NCBI GenBank assembly: GCA_014058105.1
Contig: JACGCM010001659.1
Coordinates: 4,774,001 to 4,838,000 of the forward strand
DNA: 64,000 bases
DNA from: Kingdonia uniflora
Lineage: Eukaryota; Streptophyta; Magnoliopsida; Ranunculales; Circaeasteraceae
Reading direction: 5' to 3'
In this document: positions 1-10,849 of the stretch, in pieces
How positions within the stretch are numbered: the first letter of the stretch is position 1
Layout of the letters: every line of letters begins with the position of its first letter
Translations under genes and position numbers: made by a program
The notes under the pieces: generated by a model
What the model was told of the DNA's origin: nothing
The model's input: the letters and a program-made list of their open reading frames with translations, nothing else
Database searches by the model: none

Positions 1-4
1 CAAT

Positions 5-16
5 TGGTATCAGAGC
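5..16 (+). promoter_or_regulatory. Primer-binding site, initiator tRNA-Met type
   Basis: TGGTATCAGAGC is the standard plant Copia primer-binding site, complementary to the 3' end of initiator tRNA-Met. It follows a CA dinucleotide at 1-2 that would be the last two bases of the 5' LTR. Confidence 0.9.
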
Positions 17-211
17 GAGGTTGTTTCCTCGGTGGCTCTCGGAATTGAGGTAACGTCGACTTATCTCGATTTCATTCAGGTTTTCAATTTTAGTTAATGT
101 ATAAAAATTGGGGGAACTATAATAGAAGAAAATGAACCTAGTTCCTCGGTGCCTAAACAGAATACAACGGTGATGTTTAACAAAACAAAAATCAAAGTTT
201 AAAAAATTCAA

Positions 212-1000
212 CGACACCAATAACTTCAGCATGTGGCGATGCGAGGTTATTGATGCGCTAAGTCAACAAGACTTAGATGAGGTGTTGGAGGACAAACCGG
301 TAGAGGTAGAGGAGTGTATGTGAAAGAAGATGAACAAAAGGGTTTGTGGTCAAATCCGCTCATGTCCTGCTCAAGATATAAAATACCTTATAATGAACGA
401 AACCTCGGCAAAGAAAATTTGGAGGATTCTTGAGAAGAAGTATTTGGTAAAAAATATCTAAATTAACTTCATTTGAAGATGAAGCTTTACCGCTTCACGA
501 TGAGATAAGAGATTTTTATGTCGGAGCACTTGAATGATTTCACCAAGTTATTAGCCGACTTGGAGAACCTAGATGAGATTGTTGGCGATTAAGACAAAAT
601 ACTTTTGTTATTGAACTCACTTCCCGAGGAGTTTAAACATTTTGTTACGACATTAACGTATGGGAAGAGTTCATTGTAATACTCGGATGTGACTACGACG
701 GTAGTAAACCATGAGTACTGGAGAAAGGAACAGTGGGAGTGCGATAAGTCGACGTCCAAGGCATTGACGGCTAGAGGAAGGTCTTCAGACAAAAGGAAGT
801 AAAGTGGTATAAATGTTCGATCAAAGTCGAGAGGTCGCGATATAAATCACAATAACTTGGGAAAATGCCAATGTTCGTTTTGTAAAGAGATGGGTCATTG
901 GAAAAATGAATGTTCAGCGCTTCTTAAGAAGAAGAAAGGTGGAAAAGCGGGATCTTTGGTAAATGTTGCTCAAGACACGGCAAATGGAGGTAATGATTAT
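212..1000 (+). pseudogene. Copia gag (nucleocapsid), broken
   Basis: The conceptual product, read across frames, has the Copia gag pattern: QQDLDE near 255-290, QIRSCPAQDIKYLIMNE near 350-395, AKKIWRILEKKY near 410-450 and LNDFTKLLADLENLDE near 530-580. A CCHC zinc knuckle (CSFCKEMGHWKNEC, CX2CX4HX4C) lies at about 870-915 and would bind RNA during packaging. A stop near 323 and several frame changes between 450 and 860 break the reading frame. Only the stretch 857-1123 is a continuous open frame. Confidence 0.8.
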
Positions 1001-1050
1001 GAATTTTCTTTAACTATATCATCTAGGCATATATTGCTGATTCAAAAGAG

Positions 1051-1113
1051 TGGATATTGGATTCGGGTGCTACTTATCACATTTGTCCCGAAATGGGTTA
1101 TTTTCCTATATAG
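1051..1113 (+). pseudogene. Copia aspartic protease core, out of frame with gag
   Basis: WILDSGATYHICP is encoded at 1051-1089 with the catalytic D-S-G triad typical of Copia proteases. It lies in a different frame from the zinc-knuckle ORF that overlaps it, so at least one indel separates gag from protease. The frame does not run cleanly into the integrase ORF starting at 1135. Confidence 0.75.
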
Positions 1114-1134
1114 AAAAGGCTAGAAGGTGGAGTT

Positions 1135-2865
1135 GTGTTGATGGGAAATGATGATTCCTATTGCATAATAGGGATAGGTACCATTCATCTAAAGTTGTAC
1201 AATGGGTTGGTTAAAGAGATTGAGGTGGTTCGCTATATTCCGATGATGAAGAAGAATATTATTTCAACAGGTTTACTTGAAGCGAAAGGCTACATGGTTG
1301 TGTCTGAGAATGGCGTGAAGAAGGTTCTTAAGGGATGCATGGTTGTTTTGAAGGGTCAAAGGAGAAGTAACTACTTGTACTATTTAGATGGTACGGTTAT
1401 TCTTGGAGAGGTTGTTACCGTGGGAAGGTTGGAGATTATTTTTAGAGATACCACTAGACTATGGCATATGCGTTTGGCGCATGCGGAGGAGAAGTCCTTA
1501 AGAGTTCTTGCGAACCAATGGCTATTGAAAGGTGTTAAGGCGTGGAAGTTTGATTTCTGTAAATATTATATTATGGGCAAGCAGACAAGGGTAAAGTTTG
1601 GCAGGACTATCCATCGTACTCATAAAATCCTTAACTATGTTCATTATGATGTTTGGGGACCCTCTAAGAATGCATCACTTAGAGGTAAACATTACTTTAT
1701 TAAGTGTGCGTGGGTATATACCATGAGGAGGAAGGATGAAGTCCTAAAAATATTCATGAGGTTGAAGAAGTTGATAGAAACTCAAACAGGCAGAAATATC
1801 AAATTAGTCCATTTGGATAATGGTAGGGAGTATACAAGTGATCCGTTCTTACAAATATGTCAGGATGAGGGGATTGTTCAATATTTCACTTTTAGAGAGA
1901 CACCACAACAAAATAGGGTAGTGGAGCGCATGAATCATACTTTGTTGGAGAAGGTGCGATGTATGTTGTATAATTCTGGGTTAGGCAAAATATTTTGGGT
2001 TGAGGCTTTTACATATACATGCTACCTCGTTAATAGGTTGCCTTTAGCTGCAATTGAGGGTAAAATACCAGTGAAAGCTTGGTCGGGAGAACCTACTTCA
2101 GATTATGATTGTCTTCATATTTTTGGGTGTCCAACATACTATCATGTCAAAGATGATAAGTTGGATCCACGAGCAAGGAATGCCATTTTTTTGGGTAAGA
2201 AGAAAGGTGTGAAAGGCTACAAGTTATGGGATACGAGAGAACAAAAGATTATTTTAAGCAATGATTTCACTTTTGATGAGGCTTTTATGGTGAAGTCATA
2301 TATCTCTGAGTACGGAGAGAAGATGACAAGCGAGGCTTTACAGCGGGTGGGGATTGATGTGTCTTTACATGGTCCAAAGAGTTCTGTACTAAAGGGGGTA
2401 TCATCTACCACTATGACAACGGGTGATGAGCTACTAATTCATGTTCTAAATGATGAAGACACAGACGAGGGTAAAGTATATGGGTGTACAGACAAGGAGA
2501 CTCCAGTGGTGCAGTCAATTACAATGATTAAACCAAAGATGAATACAAGTAAGTCGGGTCGTCTTGCAAATGACATGATACTTCCAAGGGCAAAGGCCAT
2601 AGTAACCTATGTACTACCGGTCATTGAAGAAGATGTTCCTTTCACCTATAAGGGAGCTATTTACAGTTCCAAGGTTAAACAATGGGAAGGAGCAATGAAA
2701 GAAGAGATGTATTTTCTTTTCAAGAATGAAACTTGGGAACTTTTAATGTTGTCTAAGGGAAAGAAGGCGATCGGTTGTAAATGGGTGTTCACAAAGAAAA
2801 TAGGATCTCAAGAAATGGATATACGCTTCAAGGAAAGACTCGTAGCCAAGGGATATGCTCAATAG
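1135..2865 (+). pseudogene. Copia pol: integrase and start of reverse transcriptase
   Basis: This 576-codon open frame is the longest in the window. Its N-terminal third is the end of the protease and the integrase zinc-binding region (LWHMRLAH near codon 110, with a C..C remnant, FDFCKYY, near 145). The integrase core follows, with the first Asp in HYDVWGPSK (about codon 172), the second in HLDNGREY (about 226) and the Glu in NRVVERMNHTL (about 264), so the D-D-E set is present. The linker has the usual FGCPTYYHV block. The end is the RT N-terminus (GCKWVFTKK, FKERLVAKGYAQ), cut by TAG at 2863 before the RT palm. The enzyme would insert cDNA and begin reverse transcription, but the frame ends early. 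Confidence 0.85.
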
Positions 2866-4197
2866 AAGGGGATTGATTACAATTATGTTTTTTATCCATT
2901 GGTGAAATACTCCTCCATTCGTATCCTTTTGGCCTTGGTAGCGTAATTTAATTTGGAGTTGCGACAAATCGATCTTAAGACGACGTTCTTACATGGGAAT
3001 TTGAAAGAAGAGTTCTATATGACTCAACCGAGTGGGTTTAAAGTTACGGGAAAGGAAGACTATGTATGTAAGCTAAGGAGATATTTGTACAGTTTGAAGC
3101 AGTCTCCAAGATAATGGTACAAACAGTTTGATCAGTTTATGATTGGGCAGAAGTACAAGCAGAGTCATTATAAACACGGTGTCTACTTACGTAAGCTATG
3201 AAATGGATCCTTTATTTACTTGCTTTTGTATACAGATGATATGCTTATTACGTATAAGCACAAAAAAGAGATTGATAAGTTGATGAAGCAAATGGGCACA
3301 AAATTTGAAATGAAGGATCTGGGTGATGCAAAAAAGATTCTTGGCATGGAGATTCGTAGAGATAGAGATAAGGGAACGGTGCGTCTCTTTCAGACGACAT
3401 AAATGAGGAAGGCGCTTATAATATTTGGTATTGATGGGAACACAAAACCTATATGTATGCCTCATTTTAAGCTTAAGGCTTCTATGTCTCCAAACACCGA
3501 TGATGAACATGATTATATAAGTCAAGTTCCTTATGCTAGTATTGTTGGTAGCTTGATGTATACTGTGGCATATACTCGGCCAGATATTTCATAGGCGGCT
3601 GGTATGGATAGACGATATATGCATGATCTGGGAAGAGATCATTGGCGAGTTGTGAAATGGATTCTACGGTATATCAAAGGTATTATTGATATTGGTTTAG
3701 AATTTTGTAAACAAGATCCGATTGATCAATTTTGTGTGGGTTATGTGAATTCTGACTATATGGGTAATTTGGATAAACGGCGGTCTACTACTGGATATGT
3801 TTTTACATTGGGTGGAGGATAAGTTAGTTGGAGATCTATGCTACAGTCAATCGTGGCCCTCTATACTACTGAAGTAGAGTATATTGCGGTGACTGAAGCA
3901 ATTAAAGAGTCCATTTGGATGAAAGCTCTTTTGCGTGATTTGAGCATCAAGATGGAGCATCTATATACATTTTGTGATAGTCAGAGTGCTATCTTCTTGG
4001 CGAAAGATCAAGTTCATCACCAACGCACGAAGCATATTGATGCACATTATCACTTTGTCAAAGAGGTCCTTGAAGAGGGTGAGATTTGGTTGAAGAAGAT
4101 TTGCAACAATGATAACCTGGTGGATATGTTTATAAAAGTTGTTTTCGGGATTAAGTTCAATCATTGTTTGGACTTGGTCCAAATCCTTCATATGGAT
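2866..4197 (+). pseudogene. Copia reverse transcriptase palm and RNase H, several stops
   Basis: This continues the 1135-2865 protein after the TAG. RT motifs seen are QIDLKTTFLHGNL (about 2965-3005), SLKQSPR followed by a stop near 3112, and LLYTDDMLI at 3220-3246, the YxDD catalytic box. Further stops fall near 2944, 3200, 3400 and 3592. RNase H follows with NSDYMGNLDKRRSTTGYVF at about 3747-3805, a stop near 3820, VEYIAVTEAIKE at about 3872-3905, and CDSQSAI near 3973, which keep the D-E-D acidic residues. The end (WLKKI...NLVDMFIK) is the normal C-terminus. It cannot yield one polypeptide. Confidence 0.83.
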
Positions 4198-4410
4198 TAA
4201 TTGTGTTTATTTGGGAACTATGACCGACATGATTCACGATACGTAGGCAACCATTGATTTAGTACAGTCAATTTTTGTCCTTTGGGACATTCATTTGTTT
4301 TGGTTCCTTGGGATGTTTGTTTGCTTGGGTCCTTGGAGACATTTGGTGAGAGAGGGTTTCGATTTGGTGGGTTGGCAAAGTTCGGCTCAGATTTGAGGAA
4401 ATCTTCATCG

Positions 4411-4421
4411 AGGTGGAGAAT
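4411..4421 (+). promoter_or_regulatory. Polypurine tract of the Copia element
   Basis: AGGTGGAGAA followed directly by TTGTGGGG matches the usual plant Copia arrangement of a GGTGGAGA tract just before a 3' LTR that starts with TG. It would prime plus-strand DNA synthesis. Confidence 0.65.
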
Positions 4422-4896
4422 TGTGGGGTTGTGGTCATGGTCGTTTGTACGGGCTTCATAGCCGTTTGAATGAGACTGGTTTTTCGCTAAAACCTGACTC
4501 AGCCACGATCTTCTGTTTTGAGGCTAATAATTGGTTGAACGACCATAAGGTTTTGGGCTAAAAATTGCCTCAGTCATGATCTTATGTTTGGAGGCTCATA
4601 GTCGCTTGAACGACTATTAGTTTTTTGCATAAAAACTGACGCATGTGCAAACTTCGTTTTGGCGTGCTTGAATCCGTTCGAACGAGACTCATATTCATTC
4701 GAACGAAGATGCGGAGATTTGTTTTGTGAGGTCGCTTAGACCGTTGGTTTTGCCTCGAGATTGTAATAAGTCCTCCCACTATATAAGGGAGACTTAGGGT
4801 TATTTGTTTGTTACCCTTGGTGAGATCTTTGGGAGAGTAATTTCTTGAGAGAAAACCTCAAATTGAATTGAGATTATAACCTTGGATCTTGAATAT

Positions 4897-4935
<39 letters not shown>

Positions 4936-5067
4936 GTGTGGTGGATGTAGGCAATTACATAACCATCTTATATGTGTATTGTTGGTTTTGGTTATGTATT
5001 ATTTTTAGCTTTTTTGTGCTCTAATCAGATTGATCGGAGTTTGGCTTCTGCGGCGCTGCTCAACACA
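4422..5067 (+). repeat. 3' LTR of the Copia element (about 646 bp)
   Basis: The start (TGTGGGG) abuts the polypurine tract and the proposed end (CAACACA) gives a short TGTG/CACA inverted terminus. Inside, ACTATATAAGGG at about 4778-4789 is a plausible TATA box, followed by a transcribed-leader-like stretch and the CT repeat. The 5' LTR is outside the window, so the ends cannot be confirmed by comparison. The right end is the weaker call. Confidence 0.6.
4899..4932. repeat. (CT)17 microsatellite in the LTR
   Basis: Seventeen perfect CT units lie downstream of the LTR TATA box, in the region that would be the R/U5 leader. Confidence 0.95.
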
Positions 5068-5539
5068 TAGTTGGTGTAAAATGCCGATCAGGAACTGCAG
5101 CAAGAAAAACCCATATATAAAACCAATATGAAGAGTGTGTTATTGAGTAATCATTGGAAATTATTAGAAAAGACTTGAGGAATTCCCCGATGAACAAAGA
5201 TTAAGGAATTGACCTCATATCTCTTAGAACTCTTGCAAAAGTTGCCAATTTTGCATCCCCCAACACTGAAAAATCCCACATTTAAGAGCATAGAACAAAA
5301 ATTGGAATGTTGGATTTCGAATGGGAAAAATACAGCAATCCCGACTCAGTCTGTGAGCATGGATTTTATCTCTACTAACGTTTGATTCAAATTTAAATCC
5401 CAACTCTATGGGAGATAAAAGGAAGATGAAGAAGACGGGGGCTGATAGAGGGAGAAAACCTCTTAATCTCCTTGGATGGTGTTGGGTGATCTTAATAATA
5501 TTTTGAGTCATGATGATAAATGGGGAGACAAGCCGTAAA
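5068..5539. other. Unassigned stretch between Copia LTR and LINE remnant
   Basis: No coding pattern, RNA gene or repeat end is recognisable. The 95-codon minus-strand open frame at 5224-5511 has no familiar motif and its composition does not suggest a gene. The right part may be the upstream end of the LINE endonuclease region, too decayed to place. Confidence 0.4.
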
Positions 5540-6367
5540 ATGATTCCCCTTTTAATCTTCTCGAGGACTTCATTTTTAATGCTTCTTTGATTGACCTCGA
5601 CTTTTATAGAGTGCCTTATACCTGGTCCAATAAGAGAAGATGATATAAGCTTAGGAAGAGACGTCTTGATAGAGCACTTGCCTCTTCATCTTGGAGTACC
5701 CTTTTCCCCAATTCTAGTGTCATTAATCTTCCTATAATTGGATCCGATCATGGTCCTATTATAATCATCACTAACCTTTATACTGATAACCACCCCAAGC
5801 AGTTCTTCTTTTAATCACTTTAGACGAGTGATAGCAGGTGCAAGGATGTAATTCATAATGCCTGGTCCCCGGATCCTAGGAAAGATCTTATATCCTAGAA
5901 TGGAGCTGTCTTTGGTAACATCCCCAAGAAAACAAAGAATATGAGAAAAAGATCTCCAATATCCAATCGCTCCTTCCATCGTTTAACAACAATACCTGCG
6001 ATATCGCTCTATAATTGGAACATAACCAGATTCTCACCCAAGAAGAGATTCATCGGAGGTACAAATCTAGAGAGACTTGGCTTACAAAAGGTAACTGTAA
6101 CACGAAATTCTTCCATTTATCCACCATCTGTAGAAGAAAAAGAAGCAACATCCATATGATCAGAAATAACTATGGCGTTGGACCAAAGGGTGAAAGGAAA
6201 CTTGGGATTCTATTATTGACCACTTTAAAGATCTTTTTACCTCTTCCAACCCCTCGATTAAAGTTTCTAACCTCTATATTTTTGATAAATCTGTTTAAGA
6301 TGAGGATAACATTGTTTTTAAGTGTGAACCTAATGTGAATGAGGTTAAAGAAGCCATTTTTGATATG
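5540..6367 (+). pseudogene. L1-type LINE ORF2 remnant (endonuclease and linker to RT)
   Basis: The plus-strand translation shows the second half of an apurinic-type endonuclease: a YTWSN block near 5613, RLDRALASSSW near 5663-5696 and GSDHGPI near 5741-5760, the S-D-H signature of plant L1 elements. It runs on to the conserved linker EEIHRRYKSRETWL (about 6040-6080) and NTKFFHLSTICRRKR (about 6100-6145). Stops and frame changes occur throughout, and the RT domain is absent. The remnant ends at a run of 20 C. Identification rests on motif order and spacing. Confidence 0.78.
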
Positions 6368-6368
6368 A

Positions 6369-6388
6369 CCCCCCCCCCCCCCCCCCCC
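6369..6388. repeat. Homopolymer of 20 C
   Basis: Twenty consecutive C lie exactly between the LINE remnant and the next Copia remnant. This may be a real expansion at the junction or an assembly artefact. Confidence 0.9.
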
Positions 6389-7790
6389 ATAAATACCCTG
6401 ACCCCGATAGTATGATGCACGCTACATACCTCCAAAAAATGGAATTGTAGGGAGGAGGAATCGACATCTGTGAGAGACGTATCAGAGTATGATGCATGCT
6501 ACGAATGTGCAGCTTCAGTTCAGGGCATAATATATGACAGCAGCTGGGCATGTCGTCAATAGAATACTCCAAGAAAAATTTGGTTCCGCTCACCTTATCA
6601 AGGTTTGTACAACAAGAAGCTGACAGTCTCACACTTTTAAGTGTTTGGTTGCGTTTGTTACGTGTTTGTACCAGAGCAGCGGCAGACAAAGTTGGAGAAG
6701 AAGGTTATTCATACATATTTGTTGAATATGAACAACGGAAGAAAGGCTGGAAGTGCATTAATCCAACTACGAATAAAGTCTAAGTATCTCTACTCGTAGT
6801 CTTTAATGAGGCGTCATCATGGTGGTCTTCTATAAGTGTTGTGTTACCAGTGTCTTGGATTGTGCCAATGTGTGAGGAGTTTGAACCTTCAGTGGTTAGT
6901 GACTCGGGACCGGAGTTACCAAGCCCAAGTTTTGGAAGAGTTATCTAACACTTCGGTATGGATGCAACACACGGTGCTAAGTCGTTTATTGTCGTCCATT
7001 ACTTGGATATGGACAAGGACATCTTCCACTGTTTTAATGGGTGGAGGGACTCATAGGGCCAGGGTATCATATCTAGGAGGTGATTTATTATAGTTAGTTG
7101 GGTATACTAGACCTGATGACTCATTCGTAATGAATTGTTTGGCTTGTCACTATTTTGTTTCTACCCAAAGACATTGGAAGGAGATCAAGCACATTCTAAG
7201 GTAATTGATCAGCACGAAAGACTAGGGTTTTCTTGACCCAAAAATGGTAAACGTAAAATTATAGGGTACGTCGATACATAATACTTGTCAAACCCACATA
7301 AAGGCCATTGTAAGATAGATTATGTGTTTATGTACGGGGATATAATAAATTCTTTGAGATTGATGAAGTAGATGACGTTTGTTACATCTTCACGGGGAAA
7401 TTCTTGCACTTCATGAAGCTGGTAGAGAATGATGGTTGTGCTCCAAGATACATCACATCAACTAAAGTTATGACATCTTCTATCTAAGATAAAACATCGA
7501 CTCTGTATGAAGACAACTCGACTAGTATCATTTAAGTCAATGGTGATTTTATCAATGGCGATCGAAGGAAGCATATTTTACAGAAGTCCTTCCATTCTTA
7601 TAAATTACAGGAGGCGAATGGGATTAACGTTATTCAAGACATTTCAGAGGATAACTTTGTAAACCTATTAACGAAGATTCTTACACCACTTACGTTTAAG
7701 CAGTTGGTACACCGAATCGGCATGCAAAAGTTTTTATTTATCAATATCTCGGAGAGATACATCTCAGGGAGATAGACCTTAGGGGAGATC
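6389..7790 (+). pseudogene. Second Copia element: end of integrase, RT and RNase H fragments
   Basis: Copia blocks appear in order but in shifting frames. The integrase C-terminal linker (VFGCVCYVFVPEQ, RRKGWKC-type block and NPTTNKV) is at about 6640-6780. A TRPD...ACHYF..TQRHWKEIKHILR block of RT/RNase H is at about 7108-7200, LIGYVDT..LSNPHKGH at about 7259-7305, and a decayed RNase H C-terminus near 7660-7730. Most of the RT, including the YxDD box, is missing between about 7090 and 7110. It is a deleted, non-functional copy different from the first Copia element. Confidence 0.78.
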
Positions 7791-8029
7791 GACGTCAAGG
7801 GGAGTAGTGTCGACCTGATGTTAACACATGTGTGTTGTACTCTTTTTTTTATAGTATAGTTTTTGTCCCAAGGGGTTTTACTGACCAAAGGTTTTGATAA
7901 GTCAATGTATATGCGTCCATAACCCATACAGGGCATATAATTGTACTATTTCTTGCACAACTTTTTTCTCAAGAGGGTTTTGCTAAGTAGAGGTATTAAC
8001 GAGCCAAGTCGTCCTTTATAGAACACCCC

Positions 8030-8038
8030 AAGGGGGAG
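8030..8038 (+). promoter_or_regulatory. Polypurine tract of the second Copia element
   Basis: AAGGGGGAG directly precedes TGTTAGGAATTG, the start of the LTR. This is the usual plus-strand primer position. Confidence 0.8.
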
Positions 8039-8242
8039 TGTTAGGAATTGGGTCCGGCCTAAGGTGGGAACCCAACTGGGTTGTGGTATCCTACTGGGCT
8101 TCTAAGAAGCCCATGTAAGTTAGGGCTTATGGGGAGAATTTAAAAAGAGAATATATAACCCAAAAGGGTTCAATATTGTAACCCCAAGAAGATCCTATCA
8201 ATGAAATCAAGCTCTTTCTTTCTTTCATATGCTTAGTGTTAA
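8039..8242 (+). repeat. 3' LTR of the second Copia element (204 bp)
   Basis: It starts TGTTAG and ends TGTTAACA, giving a TGTTA/TAACA inverted terminus. It follows the polypurine tract and contains ATATATAAC near 8150 as a possible TATA box. A short LTR of about 200 bp fits several plant Copia families. No matching 5' LTR is in the window. Confidence 0.75.
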
Positions 8243-8743
8243 CATAATGTGTATGATTGCTTATTTTATAATAGCTTGATATCCAATAGTCCTTATATTT
8301 GATAGCCTCAAAATAAGTCTATGGGTGCAGTAGCCTACTCGCAGTCTTTTAAGACGAGCCAAACACTCGAAGACTACATCGAAGCTTACTGCGAGACTCG
8401 AAGCCTAACAAACTCACAAATTAACCAAAACCCATAACGAACCTACATTCGAGTTTAATAAAGCTTTGTTCATGTTTCTGTCAAGATCAACACATGGTTG
8501 AAGGCAGACAAATTAGTAGACAATTCATTAGACAACTCTGGCAGAGCTTACTTCCATACAAGGCAGCTGCCAAAGAGGATAAACATCTAACTTGACCCTT
8601 TTGTGGCGACCTGACCCATCCTATCTCCTATAAATAGGGGGAGAGCTACCATGAGGAGGTTAAAAAAACTTAGCCCATACACCCCTAAAGGAGTATTGGA
8701 GAACCTTCAGGAACTCTTAGAAGCTTGATATTTATATCCTCTC
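8243..8743 (+). repeat. Left part of element D's 5' LTR (start not resolved)
   Basis: This stretch ends at the left CTCTC target duplication of element A, and the same LTR appears to resume at 34797. It contains CCTATAAATAGGGGG at about 8630-8644, a good TATA box on the plus strand. The left boundary of the LTR cannot be set because D's 3' LTR is not in the window. Some bases next to 8242 may belong to older flanking DNA. Confidence 0.5.
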
Positions 8744-9346
8744 TGCAATGGCCTCGAAGTGGCTTGGAATTAGCTCTTACACCAATGTACCTGTGATAAA
8801 AATCTGATAGAAAGTAAGAAGTGACACAAGTGATTTAGCATGGAAAACTTTTGAATAGGTAAAAACCACGACCTCTAGTTGAGGGCTTTTATAATAGTAA
8901 TTTTTATTATTTGAGGATGATATCTTATTATGAGTGATCTCTTAACTTAGAAATGCTTGATCTTGTGAATAAGAACTTTAAGGTTTGAGAATCTTAGAAA
9001 ATGTAGTTTTCTTGGTGATTTCTCGTATATTTTTCTGGTCCTTGTCTCTTCTGGAACTTCTTCTTTATATAGGCCTTCTCCAAAGTTCTTCATCGTGCTG
9101 AAGTACGTTCTCCGAATAATGTGGTTAATGGCGGTTAACTGAGGAACTGTTGAGTTCGTGAGAGACAGGTAACTTTAACTTGTTTAATTTTTTATGTTTG
9201 AGGTCGTACCACGTTCTTTATCATTTCGTAGAGTAGGTGGCAAGGTTGACTGTTAAAGTCATGTGGAGAACGCGTGAGCCTGATATGGAGGTAGCTCGAA
9301 CTAGAAACAACTTGATTTGGGTAAGGTTGAGGGGTAGGCCCATACA
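8744..9346 (-). repeat. Element A 3' LTR (603 bp)
   Basis: In plus orientation it runs TGCAATGGCC to CCCATACA, so on the element's own strand it begins TGTATGGG and ends GGCCATTGCA. A TATA box (CTATATAAAG on the minus strand) lies near 9064-9073. It is clearly similar along its length to 34175-34791, 36452-37057, 50243-50860 and 50898-51514. Confidence 0.88.
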
Positions 9347-9359
9347 ATCGCCCCCTCAC
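9347..9359 (-). promoter_or_regulatory. Element A polypurine tract
   Basis: On the minus strand this reads GTGAGGGGGCGAT, directly before the LTR. Related tracts stand beside the left C LTR (37058-37070) and at 50861-50871. Confidence 0.8.
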
Positions 9360-9607
9360 GACCGAAGTCATGAGTGGCTTTGTTGATAAAGAAATTTTGT
9401 GATATGGATATTCGGATTGGAAGTTTGAATAATGGAGAAAATAATGATGGCGCTTGACTGCATGGAAAATGTGCGTGTTATGAGGGGATGTACGTGCATT
9501 GAATGTTAATGGGAATATTGATGTATGTGATGGTTAGGGCTTGAAGAGTTTCGTCTGCGTTGAATGATGACATTTGGGAAAGCGTTTCTGCACAATAAAT
9601 GTTGGGT

Positions 9608-9617
9608 TATATAAATA
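9608..9617 (+). promoter_or_regulatory. TATA box upstream of antisense ORF 1 in element A
   Basis: TATATAAATA is followed by GTACCTGTACCGAGG, and the same block recurs at 37321 in element C at the same distance from the matching ORF. An identical TATATAAATA stands at 20380 in B. Confidence 0.6.
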
Positions 9618-9674
9618 GTACCTGTACCGAGGTTTGTGGCAAAGTACGCTGGTTTTGTTATTAATTATTTGAAG

Positions 9675-9971
9675 ATGGCAAAGACCCAGAGAATGGTTCT
9701 TTAAGAGAGAATTGATTTTGAAATACAGAAGTTGAAGTATTTCGGGGATCAGTCCCTGGTGATGCCTACTCCTATTCCTGTTCCTCCGACGTATCAAGGA
9801 ATGTCGGAAGACGAAGTGGCTGAAGCTGAGGAGGGTTTTTACTATAGGTGGAGGTCTTACCACGTTGCCTTAATAGGCGAGCAATGTTGGGTTTGTCTTC
9901 GCATTCTTGCGAAAGATAAGGTTTGGGAGACAGATGTTGGGATAGGCATAACTGCGGGGCAGTTGAGTTGA
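9675..9971 (+). pseudogene. Antisense ORF 1 of element A, about 98 codons, unknown function
   Basis: The ORF starts ATG GCA AAG and has one in-frame TAA at about codon 10. It is then open to the TGA at 9969. The product includes MPTPIPVPPTYQGMSEDEVA, a proline-rich block followed by an acidic block, and ends in a GIGITAGQL motif. Element C encodes a clear homologue at 37397-37699 with the same blocks in order. It lies opposite to gag-pol, near the 3' LTR, about 60 bp downstream of a TATA box. I recognise no protein family. It could be a separate small gene or the first exon of a longer antisense transcript. Confidence 0.55.
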
Positions 9972-10849
9972 TTTCTTGCGTTGCAATGGATTTTAAAGTC
10001 GGACCCTCTTCATCTCTACTAACTCTCTGAAGGTGGTGATTCGAGAGGAGGCAGCGGTGGTAGTGGAGGAGGAAGATGGAGAATAGAAGTCTGCTTTTGC
10101 ACTACCATCATTACTTTACGCTGAGAAGACCTTCAGTTTGAAGAGTTGGTTCAAGCACTGAATCTCCTGCTTTTATAGTTTCCAATTGAAGTTCGTCTAG
10201 ACTTCGATCAAACTCATGTTAGGGAAGATATTTGTTATTTCTGATGTCTGCTTTACATCAGGGTGAAAGATCACTGAAGTAGAATGAATTGAAATTTTTT
10301 GACATTTTGGAATGCCTGAAAGACTTGTGAGCTGTAAAAGCACTTAAAAAACTTGTTATCTGTAAAGTACCTGATGTTTGAGTACTTGAAAGACTTATTA
10401 TCTGTAAAAATACTTGAAAGATATGTTATTTGTAAAGTACCTATAACTTGATCCGAGATGAATTAAATTTCTTATCCTAGAAATTGAGTTGTATGATCCA
10501 AAGACTTTTGAATATTGTGCAAAATGTATGAGGTTAGAACGTATAATATTTGTAGTAATCGAGCTATTAGAAATTTGTTTGTAATGTAAAAATAGTATCA
10601 AATGCGATGCTCGGCCTGAAGGCTGGAAATTTAAGAGAGAGAACATTGCAGGAATTTCAGAATAAAAAATTAATCTCAGAGAGGTCGTTCTAGAATATTA
10701 AACTTAGAAAGAGTAAGCTCGATTTGGATTAGGATGACTAAGGTCAATAGGGAGAGATATGTTTAAATAACTTTTCTCAAGATCTTAAGGTTTCTGTTAT
10801 GAGATATTAGGATAATATCCCGTATTGTAGGGAATTGGTTGAAAAAATG
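9972..10849. other. Element A: non-coding stretch between antisense ORFs 1 and 2
   Basis: AT-rich DNA with several diverged copies of a roughly 30-bp motif (GAAAGACTTRTTATCTGTAAAG-like) at about 10316-10440. The matching stretch in C (about 38060-38190) has the same motif repeated. No convincing exon is visible. Confidence 0.5.

Larger units (their letters stand above)
1..5067 (+). mobile_element. Ty1/Copia LTR retrotransposon, decayed, 5' LTR outside the window
   Basis: Reading left to right there is a primer-binding site at 5-16, gag with a zinc knuckle, protease, integrase, reverse transcriptase, RNase H, a purine-rich tract and a 3' LTR. Integrase before reverse transcriptase is the Copia order. 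The first two bases (CA) look like the end of a 5' LTR that lies just upstream of the window. In-frame stops and frameshifts in gag, RT and RNase H make it non-autonomous. The protein resembles the Tork/TNT1 group of plant Copia elements, but that lineage call is from memory of family style and is uncertain. Confidence 0.88.

Noticed and set aside
4899..4932. The CT repeat as a regulatory GAGA-type site
   Set aside because: It is a plain microsatellite in a dead LTR. Nothing links it to a promoter function beyond being downstream of a TATA-like box.
5941..6338. Two overlapping plus-strand frames that might be a small gene
   Set aside because: Both are parts of one frame-shifted LINE ORF2 linker (SRETWL and NTKFFHLSTI blocks), so not a separate gene.
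6345..6689. Minus-strand 114-codon frame with a Gly run
   Set aside because: The Gly run is the complement of the 20-C homopolymer and the rest is the shadow of Copia sequence on the plus strand.
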